A stretch of DNA of 33,371 nt. Origin: Myxococcales bacterium (GTDB lineage Bacteria > Myxococcota_A > Polyangia > Palsa-1104). Below the pieces are notes generated by a model that worked only from the letters and a program-made list of their open reading frames with translations, was not told the origin of the DNA and ran no database searches. This document shows positions 24,928 to 33,371 of this stretch, one piece after another. A program made the position numbers and the translations under genes. Where the stretch lies: positions 1-33,371 of the forward strand of contig JAQBQH010000217.1 in NCBI GenBank assembly GCA_028287105.1, written 5' to 3'. Positions within the stretch are counted from its first letter, which is position 1. Each line of letters begins with the position of its first letter.

Positions 24928-26583
24928 ATGCGCATCTACCTCTACGCGTCCCTGATTTCGCTGTTGCTCGCGGCTTGTCACGGGGGCGAATCGGAGTCGC
25001 CCGCGGACTCCGGCGATTCCGCCGACCACGCCAACCCGACCGCGACGGCGCCCACGACGACGCCCACGCCCACGCCCACGATGCCCGCGCCTACGCCTGC
25101 GCCCACGCCCGCCGCGCAGGCAGGTTGGCGCTCGCAGGTGCTCTACCTCGTGATCCCCGATCGCTTCCGCGACGGCGCTCCCGGCAACAACGACGCCACC
25201 CACTGCTTCGATCGAAACAACCCGCGCCGCTTTCACGGCGGCGACCTCGAAGGGCTGCGCCAGAACCTCGGTTACCTGCGCGACCTCGGCGCCACGGCGG
25301 TGTGGATCACGCCGCCGAATCGCCAGGCTGGCCCGCCGGGCGACGCCTGCGGCTATCACGGCTATTGGATCGACTACGCCGACCCGGCCGATGACGCCCT
25401 GCAGCCCGAGCTTGGCAGCGCCGACGATCTCGCGCGTCTCGCCGCCGACCTGCACGCCTCGAGCATGCGCCTGGTGCTCGACATGGTGGTCAACCACGCG
25501 GGCGATACCGCGCGCCTCCCGCACCAGCACCCCGATTGGTTCCACGATCCCGCGTCCTGCGGTCAGCTCGGCGCGCCGCAAGTGTTCTGCCCCGTCGACA
25601 ACCACCCCGACTTCAAGCAGGAGCGTGGAGATGTCGCGACCTATCTCTCGACGCTCGAGGCGCGCGCGGTCACTCGCTATGGCGTCGACGGGATCCGCAT
25701 GGACACGGCGAAGCACGTGCTGCCGAAATATTTTCACGACAGCTTCTTCCCCGCGGTCCGCGGTGCGCGCCCCGACCTGTTCGCGATCGCCGAGATCTTC
25801 GAACAGGGCTCGACGGGGTCGTTCGTTCCGTATCTCGACGCCGGGTTCGACTCGGCCTTCCACTATCCGCTCTATGCCGCGCTGCTCGACGCGATCGGGC
25901 ATGGCGGCTCGACCGATCGAATCGCGCAGGCCATCGCGGACGGCATCGCGCGGGTCGGCGCGGCGCGCGCGCTCGATCTGGTGCTGTTCGTCGACAATCA
26001 CGATGTGCCGCGGTTCGCGAATGCGCCCGGGCTCGGTGTCTCCGAGGACGAGATCCGGCGGCGCTTGATGCTCGGCCTCGATCTGATCTTCACGCTCCCC
26101 GGAATCCCGCAGCTCTACTACGGCGATGAGCTCGGGATGTACGGCGGCGGCGATCCGGACAACCGCCGCGACCTGCCGGGATGGGCGACCGATGCGGCGG
26201 CGCGCGCCGAGCCGCATGCGGGCGTCGCGGTCGCGGGCTCGTCGATCGTCTACGCGCGCGTTCAGAAGCTCTCGAGCCTGCGCCGCAACGTGCCCGCGCT
26301 CGCCGACGGCGAGTACCACGAGCTGTGGCGCCAGAACGGCGCCCAGAATCCCAACGTGCTCGCATTCTCGCGTGGCAGCGGCGCCGGTCTGCGCATCGTG
26401 GTGGTCGGTAACGGCTCGCGCAACACGGGCACGATGTCGATCCCGGTGCACGGCGTCGCCGACGGCACCAGGCTCGTCGACGATCTGGGCGACGGCGCAC
26501 CCGCAGCTGTCACCGTCACGGCCGGCAAGCTCGTCGTGGACCTGCCAGCGCGCTCTGCCGCGATCTATCGCATCGCGCCGTAG
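24928..26583 (+). CDS. GH13 alpha-amylase-like lipoprotein
   Basis: A 551-residue exported enzyme. Lipobox LAAC (Cys 17), then a Thr/Pro repeat spacer (about 38-62), then the barrel beginning LYLVIPDRFRDG. GH13 motifs: DMVVNH (185-190), GIRMD with nucleophile Asp 259, AIAEIFE with acid/base Glu 289, and VDNHD with Asp 359. GIPQLYYGDELGMYGG follows, and the C-terminal beta domain ends AAIYRIAP. It likely cleaves alpha-1,4-glucans outside the cell or at the outer membrane. It is co-oriented with and just downstream of the AraC regulator and may share its transcript. ATG 24928 has no strong ribosome-binding site; a weak CATGGT ends 6 nt upstream. Confidence 0.92.
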   Translation: MRIYLYASLISLLLAACHGGESESPADSGDSADHANPTATAPTTTPTPTPTMPAPTPAPTPAAQAGWRSQVLYLVIPDRFRDGAPGNNDATHCFDRNNPRRFHGGDLEGLRQNLGYLRDLGATAVWITPPNRQAGPPGDACGYHGYWIDYADPADDALQPELGSADDLARLAADLHASSMRLVLDMVVNHAGDTARLPHQHPDWFHDPASCGQLGAPQVFCPVDNHPDFKQERGDVATYLSTLEARAVTRYGVDGIRMDTAKHVLPKYFHDSFFPAVRGARPDLFAIAEIFEQGSTGSFVPYLDAGFDSAFHYPLYAALLDAIGHGGSTDRIAQAIADGIARVGAARALDLVLFVDNHDVPRFANAPGLGVSEDEIRRRLMLGLDLIFTLPGIPQLYYGDELGMYGGGDPDNRRDLPGWATDAAARAEPHAGVAVAGSSIVYARVQKLSSLRRNVPALADGEYHELWRQNGAQNPNVLAFSRGSGAGLRIVVVGNGSRNTGTMSIPVHGVADGTRLVDDLGDGAPAAVTVTAGKLVVDLPARSAAIYRIAP

Positions 26584-26693
26584 CGAGGGATACCTTCACG
26601 AGAAATAGCGCCGTATCGTCACGAACAGGTGATCGATATCGATAGGCCTTCTGACATACCCACCGTACCGAGCCTCTTTGCCTTCCGTAAAGG

Positions 26694-26699
26694 TATGCT
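26694..26699 (+). promoter_or_regulatory. -10 box for leaderless yihY-like gene
   Basis: TATGCT, then CGGAGCC, then GTG 26707, a 7-nt gap. It favours GTG 26707 over GTG 26629, whose extra residues would precede the promoter. Confidence 0.45.
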
Positions 26700-26706
26700 C
26701 GGAGCC

Positions 26707-27600
26707 GTGAGGAAACCAGCCGTCTCGAAGAGCTCCGCCGCCAGCAGGCTGCTGACGCTGGTGCGCCACGTGGTGCGCGGACTCTTCGTACATCACGCGT
26801 TCGATCACGCGGCCACCATGGCGTTCTACTTCTTCCTGGGCACCATTCCGCTCATGATGATGGCGGGGCTCATCGTCGGTCGCGTGTTGGCCGGTGCGGG
26901 CGCGGAGAACCTGCTGGCGCCGCTCTATCGCGTGCTCCCGGAGGTGGCGCGCGAGCTGGTCCGCAGCGAGGTCGGCGACATCGCCGCCGCCAGTGGTGCC
27001 TCGCTCGCGCCGTTGAGCTTGCTCGGTTTTCTGTGGCTGACGTCGAACGGCTTTCACAACTTGATGGACGTCTTCGAGCTCCTGATCGCCGCCAAGCCGC
27101 GCGTCTGGTGGCGACAACGCGTGATCGCGATGGTCTGGGTCGCGGCCACGCTCACCGCCGCCCTGGCGAGCGTCGCGCTGCTCGCTGCGGTCCTGGGCTG
27201 GACCGCCGGCATTCGCGATGCGGGGCAGGTGCCGATCCTGGTGCGGCGCGTGCGCATCGGTCCCTCGTGGCAGGCCGCCGGTGTGCTCCTCGCCTTCGTC
27301 GGTGTGATGCTGCTCGGCGTGGCCGCGTTCTACCGGGTCGCGGTCGTGCATCCGCGCGGGGTTCGCCGGCGCGTTTGGCCAGGCGCGATCGTGGCGATGT
27401 CGCTCTGGGTCGCGGTGTCGTGGACCTTCAGCGCCTACGTCCACGTGATCGGCCACTACGCGATCTTCTACGGAGGTCTCGCCACCGTCGCGGTCACGCT
27501 CTTGTGGTTCTATCTCTCGAGCCTCTCGTTCGTGATCGGCGCAGAGGTCAACGCACAGCTGGAAGGCGTCCGCGATCCGCCTCCTTCCGTCGCCCTGTAG
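26707..27600 (+). CDS. YihY/BrkB family inner-membrane protein
   Basis: A 297-residue polytopic protein. HHAFDHAATMAFYFFLGTIPLMMM, LSLLGFLWLTSNGFHNLMD, the Trp/Arg-rich WWRQRVIAM and the ending YGGLATVAVTLLWFYLSSLSFVIGAEVNAQLE are family hallmarks, giving about six helices. BrkB/YihY proteins are widespread; the molecular function is unsettled (formerly misannotated as RNase BN). GTG 26707 was chosen from the TATGCT box 7 nt upstream; it yields a short basic N-terminus (MRKPAVSKSS) as in relatives. Confidence 0.9.
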   Translation: MRKPAVSKSSAASRLLTLVRHVVRGLFVHHAFDHAATMAFYFFLGTIPLMMMAGLIVGRVLAGAGAENLLAPLYRVLPEVARELVRSEVGDIAAASGASLAPLSLLGFLWLTSNGFHNLMDVFELLIAAKPRVWWRQRVIAMVWVAATLTAALASVALLAAVLGWTAGIRDAGQVPILVRRVRIGPSWQAAGVLLAFVGVMLLGVAAFYRVAVVHPRGVRRRVWPGAIVAMSLWVAVSWTFSAYVHVIGHYAIFYGGLATVAVTLLWFYLSSLSFVIGAEVNAQLEGVRDPPPSVAL

Positions 27601-27604
27601 GTCA

Positions 27605-27722
27605 GGTGTCAGCGGGGGTCGGAACACCCCGGTCGCGGAGGGTGCGATGACACCAGCTCGTCCAGAACGCGCCATCCGCGCGGACATCGCGCGGCACGGC
27701 CGCTGCAGTGCTCGTCGACGAG
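27605..27722 (+). promoter_or_regulatory. Potentially structured leader before the ice-binding-like gene
   Basis: An outer inverted repeat GGTGTCA (27605-27611) and TGACACC (27648-27654) encloses a CGGGG/CCCCG hairpin, and the perfect palindrome CTCGTCGACGAG (27711-27722) ends inside the likely Shine-Dalgarno region of the next gene. It could end the upstream transcript or control translation. No known riboswitch class is recognised. Confidence 0.3.
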
Positions 27723-27736
27723 GGAGACTGAAAACC

Positions 27737-28813
27737 TTGCCGAAGACCTCCATGGTCCTGATCTTTGCGTTGCTGCCGGGGTGCCAATTCAGCCTCGGCG
27801 GGCTGGCCGCCGGCGGAGCCACGCCCGATCTCTCGCCCGTCGTCAACGGCTCCGACCTCGCCGGCGCGGCTGCCGAATCACCCACCGTAATCTCGACGAA
27901 CCTGGTGAATGGCGCGATCCAGGTGTCGGTCAACGAGCGAATCACCGCGACCTTCGACCATGCGATGGAGCCCTCGACGATCAACGCGCTCACGTTCACG
28001 CTCAAGCGAGGGGGAATCCCGGTCTCCGGCACGGTCGTCCTCCAGGTTGGGAGCAACACCGCGACCTTCACGCCAGCTGCTCCGCTCGGGCTCGGCCTGC
28101 TCTATGCGGCCACGATCACCACCGGTGCCCAGAACACGGCGCGCTCGGCGCTGGTGGCCGACTACGACTGGAGCTTCACGACGGGAGCGTGCAGCCAGGC
28201 CGCCGTCGTCCTCGGGTCGGCCGCGAGCTTCGCGGTCCTGGCGTACTCCACGGTCACCAACACCGGGCCCACCACGATCACGGGAGACCTTGGCCTCAGC
28301 CCCGGCTCCTCGGTAACCGGCGCCCCGACGGTCACCGGCACACGACATGTCGCCGATGCGGCCGCCGCCAAAGGCCTCGCGGACCTCGCCACCGCGTACG
28401 ACGATGCCGCGGCACGAACGCTATGCCCGACCATCGTAGCCGGCGACATCGGTGGGCAGACCCTGACGCCAGGCCTCTACCGGTCGATCTCGTCGCTGGC
28501 GATCTCGTCCGGCGACCTCACGCTCGACGCACAGGGCGACGCCGACGCGGTCTTCATCTTCCAGATCGCCACCAGCCTGACCACGGCTGCCGCGGACAAG
28601 GTCGTCCTGACCCGCGGCGCCAAGGCCGCCAATGTCTATTGGCAGGTCGGCACCTCCCCGTCGTTCGCCGCGACGAGCGGCTTCAAGGGGACCATCCTGG
28701 CGCACGACGCGATCTCGCTGGGGGCCGGCGCCACGCTCGACGAAGGAAGGGCGCTGTCCTTGACCGCCGCGGTCAATCTGGACAGCAACACGATCGTGAA
28801 GCCCGCGTCCTAG
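27737..28813 (+). CDS. Ice-binding-like (DUF3494) lipoprotein with Ig-like domain
   Basis: A 358-residue exported protein. The short signal MPKTSMVLIFALLPGC has a lipobox (Cys 16). About residues 50-150 are an SbsA-type Ig-like domain (VSVNERITATFDHAMEPSTI ... YDWSFTTG). Residues 155-358 are a DUF3494 domain (LGSAASFAVLAYSTVTNTGP, TITGDLGLSPGS, DADAVFIFQIATSL, FKGTILAHDAISLG), the beta-solenoid fold of bacterial ice-binding proteins, which also serves as a surface adhesin. Start: TTG 27737 with AGGGAG 10 nt upstream gives a normal lipoprotein signal. ATG 27647 has GGAGG nearby but adds 30 Arg-rich residues with AT-rich third positions, so I disfavour it. Confidence 0.88.
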   Translation: MPKTSMVLIFALLPGCQFSLGGLAAGGATPDLSPVVNGSDLAGAAAESPTVISTNLVNGAIQVSVNERITATFDHAMEPSTINALTFTLKRGGIPVSGTVVLQVGSNTATFTPAAPLGLGLLYAATITTGAQNTARSALVADYDWSFTTGACSQAAVVLGSAASFAVLAYSTVTNTGPTTITGDLGLSPGSSVTGAPTVTGTRHVADAAAAKGLADLATAYDDAAARTLCPTIVAGDIGGQTLTPGLYRSISSLAISSGDLTLDAQGDADAVFIFQIATSLTTAAADKVVLTRGAKAANVYWQVGTSPSFAATSGFKGTILAHDAISLGAGATLDEGRALSLTAAVNLDSNTIVKPAS

Positions 28814-28839
28814 CCCGTCGGCTGGAGGTCGGCGCGGCT

Positions 28840-29871
28840 TTGACTTGGCGGGGACAGCGTGCGTCACTGTCGTCGGTGCGTTCGTCCACGGTCTGGCTTC
28901 GCTCGCCGAGCTTCGATGTCTCGCTGCAGGTTGGCGCCCTCATCGCGATCGCACCGGCAATTCTGCTCTACGCCAGCCTCGGCGTGACGCGCGCGTCCAC
29001 GCTGTTGCCATTGGCCTCGCTGGTCACCATCCCGTTCATCCACGTCTTCGGCTCGTTCTTCTTCGCGTTCTCGAAGGAGCGCAACGAGAGCGCCTCGTCG
29101 CCCGCGCGGCTCGGCGTGCAGTGGGCGGCGTGGGCGGCGGCGGTCTTGATGCTGCAGGCGTTCGCGCCGCGCGCGCTCGCCACGCTGGCGCTGCTGTACG
29201 GCGGCTGGCACATCCTGCGCCAGAACTTCGGCTTTCTGCGCGAGCTGGCCGGGCGCGCCGGTCTCGGGGCGGATCGCACGCTGAGAAGGCTCGACCTCGT
29301 CGCCTGCGCGGCGCCGGCAGTGGCGCTGTGGCTCTTCATCAGCGCGCGCGGGCCGTGGCGCTTCCTGACGGCGGACGTCCATCACCTGGCGGTGCCGAAT
29401 TGGCTGCTCGCGCTCGCGTTCGCGGCGGTGCCGGCGACGGTGGTCCTGCGCGAGCGCTGGCTCGCCGGCCGCAGCGCCTCGTCGAGCGCGGCGCTGCTGT
29501 TGCTCGCAGGAAACAGCGTGGCGCTGCTGGCGCCCGCGCTCTTCATCCACGATCTGCTGCTGATCTACACGCTCTCGGCCTCCTATCACGGCTTTCAGTA
29601 TCTCGGTTACCTGGTCACGCGCGAGCGCGAGCGGTCCGGCGCGGATCGGCCGACCGCCGTCCTCTTGCCGCTGGGCACCGCGATCCTCTATTCCATGTTC
29701 GCGCTGTTCGCCGCGTTGGCGCTGGTCGGCTGGCTCTTCTCGCCGGCCGCCGCCGAGCAGACGCTCCTCGTCGCCTGGTACGTGATCGTACCGTTCCACT
29801 ATTTCGTCGACGGACGAATCTGGCGCCGCCGACCCGCGCGCGTGCTGTCGAATACGATCGAGGCGCGATGA
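28840..29871 (+). CDS. Polytopic membrane protein of unknown function (HxxRQNxGF family)
   Basis: A 343-residue protein with about eight helices, such as VSLQVGALIAIAPAILLYAS, LVTIPFIHVFGSFFFAF and AALLLLAGNSVALLAPALF. Conserved-looking His motifs in or near helices are HILRQNFGFLREL, YHGFQYLGYLV and FHYFVDGRIWRR, a pattern I remember from uncharacterised membrane proteins with several intramembrane His, distantly like Brp/Blh carotenoid-cleaving oxygenases. A metal-dependent membrane enzyme is possible. TTG 28840 has GGAGG 11 nt upstream; GTG 28876 is an alternative start. The stop overlaps the next gene's start (ATGA), so translation is coupled. Confidence 0.75.
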   Translation: MTWRGQRASLSSVRSSTVWLRSPSFDVSLQVGALIAIAPAILLYASLGVTRASTLLPLASLVTIPFIHVFGSFFFAFSKERNESASSPARLGVQWAAWAAAVLMLQAFAPRALATLALLYGGWHILRQNFGFLRELAGRAGLGADRTLRRLDLVACAAPAVALWLFISARGPWRFLTADVHHLAVPNWLLALAFAAVPATVVLRERWLAGRSASSSAALLLLAGNSVALLAPALFIHDLLLIYTLSASYHGFQYLGYLVTRERERSGADRPTAVLLPLGTAILYSMFALFAALALVGWLFSPAAAEQTLLVAWYVIVPFHYFVDGRIWRRRPARVLSNTIEAR

Positions 29872-30230
29872 GCGCCAAGACCGTCCCTGACCGAGCGCTG
29901 CTGCTGCGAGCGGTGCGGTGGGCTCGCCTCCCCGGTCACGGCCACACCATCGCGCAGGCGTGCAAGAAATTCGGCATCACCGCCAGCGTGTATCGCCGCG
30001 CGGCGCGCGAGCTGGGAGCCGAGGCGGCCGTGCGCACCGACGAGGAGCTGGTCCTGTCCGGCCTGCATCCGTCCGGCGCAACCGTCGAGTCGCTGATCTA
30101 TTATTACGATTGGATCAACCACGCCGGTATCAGCCCAGCCGATATGGTGGCCATCTTGAAGCGTCTGATTACGCAGGGACTGGTGCGGCGAAAAAGAGAT
30201 CGTTACGAGCTGGCCCGCGAGTGGCCGTGA
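29868..30230 (+). CDS. Small winged-helix-like protein
   Basis: A 120-residue protein starting in an ATGA overlap with the membrane protein gene. TIAQACKKFGITASVYRRAARELG resembles a helix-turn-helix, and the C-terminus (PADMVAILKRLITQGLVRRKRDRYEL) has the helix-wing pattern of a winged-helix fold, with SLIYYYDWINHAGISP between. It may be a small DNA-binding protein. Coupling suggests a joint function with the membrane protein, but no direct sign of what that is. It ends 13 nt from the convergent peptidase gene. Confidence 0.75.
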   Translation: MSAKTVPDRALLLRAVRWARLPGHGHTIAQACKKFGITASVYRRAARELGAEAAVRTDEELVLSGLHPSGATVESLIYYYDWINHAGISPADMVAILKRLITQGLVRRKRDRYELAREWP

Positions 30231-30243
30231 CCGCTCCCGAGGT

Positions 30244-32382
<2,139 letters not shown>

Positions 32383-32479
32383 GCGGAGGTTTTAACACGG
32401 AGCGCGCCGTCGCCCGGTGATCTGCGCGGCAAGTTTTCCGCCGTGACCACCCGCGGTCGGCTACAAAGAGCCTGGATCG

Positions 32480-33371
32480 ATGATCAGCATCTCGAAGCTC
32501 GGCAAGTCTTTCGGCGGACGCACGCTGTTCGAGGGCGTCTCGCTGCAGCTCAACGCGGGCGCGCGCTATGGGCTGGTGGGCGCCAACGGGTCGGGCAAGA
32601 CCACGTTTCTCCGGATTCTAGCGGGCGACGAGAGCCCGTCCGAGGGCAGCTTCGTCATCGCGCCCACGGCGCGCGTCGGCGTCCTCAGGCAGGATCGCTT
32701 CCTCGACGACAGCAAGATCATCGGCGACCTGGCGATGATGGGCGAAGCCAAGGTATGGGAGGCGCTGCAGGAGCGCGCGCGCATCGTCGACCACGGCGAG
32801 GGCGATCCCGGCCGGCTCGCCGATCTCGAGGACATTCTCGCTCACTTCGACGGCTATACCCTGGAGGCGCGCGCGACCATTGTGCTCGAGGGGCTCGGCA
32901 TTCCGATCGAGCAGCATCGGCAGCCGCTGGCGACGTTGTCGGGCGGCTTCAAGCTGCGCGTGCTGCTCGCGCAGGTCCTGGTGGGTGGGCCCGACGCGTT
33001 GCTGCTCGACGAGCCGACCAATCACCTCGACATCCTGTCGATCCGCTGGCTCGAGAAGTTTCTCGCCGACTATCGCGGCGTCGCGCTGGTGATCTCTCAC
33101 GACCAGCGCTTTCTCGACAACGTCGCCACCCATATCCTCGACGTCGACTACGAGACGATCCTTCCGTACACCGGCAACTATTCGGCGTTCCTGCAGCAGA
33201 AAGAGGCGATTCGGACGCAGAAGGAGGGCGAGATCGAGCGCGCCGAGCAGACCATCGCCGACAAGCGCGCGTTCGTGGAGCGCTTCGGCGCCAAGGCGAG
33301 CAAGGCCAAGCAGGCGCAGAGCCGGCTCAAGCAGATCGAGCGCATCGAGGTCGCCGAGATCAAGCAGAGCT
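32480..33371 (+). CDS. ABC-F family ATPase, C-terminus beyond window
   Basis: The first 297 codons of an ABC-F protein; the frame runs off the right edge. First ATPase domain: Walker A GANGSGKTT, signature LSGGFKLR, Walker B ALLLDEPTNHLD and H-switch ISHDQRF. The charged linker (EGEIERAEQTIADKRAFVERFGAKASKAKQAQSRLKQIE) is the P-site tRNA-interaction motif of ABC-F factors, which bind the ribosome and relieve stalls or give antibiotic protection; no membrane domains are expected. The segment resembles the Uup/YbiT/EttA group but is too short to place. It starts 97 bp from the divergent peptidase gene; TACAAA lies 12 nt before ATG 32480. Confidence 0.93.
   Translation, partial: MISISKLGKSFGGRTLFEGVSLQLNAGARYGLVGANGSGKTTFLRILAGDESPSEGSFVIAPTARVGVLRQDRFLDDSKIIGDLAMMGEAKVWEALQERARIVDHGEGDPGRLADLEDILAHFDGYTLEARATIVLEGLGIPIEQHRQPLATLSGGFKLRVLLAQVLVGGPDALLLDEPTNHLDILSIRWLEKFLADYRGVALVISHDQRFLDNVATHILDVDYETILPYTGNYSAFLQQKEAIRTQKEGEIERAEQTIADKRAFVERFGAKASKAKQAQSRLKQIERIEVAEIKQS

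Noticed and set aside
27781-28839. Frame open upstream of the unknown membrane protein, overlapping the ice-binding gene
   Set aside because: Arg/His/Pro-rich out-of-frame reading of the DUF3494 gene; the real protein begins near 28840.
28840-28845. TTGACT as a -35 promoter box
   Set aside because: No -10-like hexamer lies 16-18 bp downstream, and the bases coincide with the likely TTG start codon behind GGAGG.

Overview
This window is GC-rich, densely coding chromosomal DNA from a Gram-negative bacterium, most likely a myxobacterium-like member of the Myxococcota (Polyangia or a relative). The evidence is a MYXO-CTERM-like tail on a secreted lysozyme-domain protein, many exported lipoproteins, Stig1-like Cys-rich repeats joined to a bacterial fibrinogen-like domain, and strong GC bias at third codon positions. 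It looks like ordinary chromosome with a secretome-rich accessory flavour. There is no prophage, CRISPR array, tRNA or rRNA that I can see.

Layout. 1-4.7 kb: a PAS-GAF histidine kinase (cut by the left edge) coupled to a ribbon-helix-helix regulator, divergent from a DUF2156 membrane protein; then a GNAT acetyltransferase, followed by two head-to-head broken genes (acyl-CoA thioesterase and GAF protein) that both lack their 5' halves. 4.9-10.2 kb: RF3 (prfC), a DoxX-like membrane protein, a LigD-type polymerase-domain protein (Prim-PolC-like) convergent with an ATP-dependent DNA ligase (LigC-like), and an unknown protein. 10.2-14.7 kb: a large lipoprotein with a beta-propeller-like region and one CxxCH haem motif, a GtrA-like protein, a PAP2 phosphatase and a YbjQ-family protein. 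14.7-15.6 kb: a decayed IS5-type insertion sequence whose transposase has an internal deletion and whose 3' part holds a large inverted repeat. 15.6-21.9 kb: two divergent exported proteins (one with a 15-bp minisatellite; one with 62-residue Cys-rich repeats, a fibrinogen-like domain and Stig1 units), a TruC-like pseudouridine synthase, the MYXO-CTERM lysozyme-like protein and a small unknown protein. 21.9-26.6 kb: two GH13 lipoproteins flanking an AraC regulator, a probable alpha-glucan-use locus. 26.7-33.4 kb: YihY/BrkB, an ice-binding-like (DUF3494) lipoprotein, an unknown polytopic membrane protein coupled to a small winged-helix-like protein, oligopeptidase B and an ABC-F ATPase cut by the right edge.

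A recurrent feature is a sigma70-like -10 hexamer (TANNNT) ending only 6-8 nt before the chosen start codon, seen at nine genes (GTG or ATG starts). This implies leaderless or nearly leaderless mRNAs, and it fixes several starts differently from the longest reading frame. Other genes have clear Shine-Dalgarno sequences (DoxX, fibrinogen-like protein, GH13), so both initiation modes seem to coexist.

I did not find a clear new defence or biosynthetic system. The observations most worth checking are the double gene truncation near 4.4 kb, the leaderless promoter pattern, the inverted repeat inside the dead IS, the 186-bp repeat array in the fibrinogen-like gene and the haem-motif propeller lipoprotein. 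All functions are read from motifs by eye; no database search was run.
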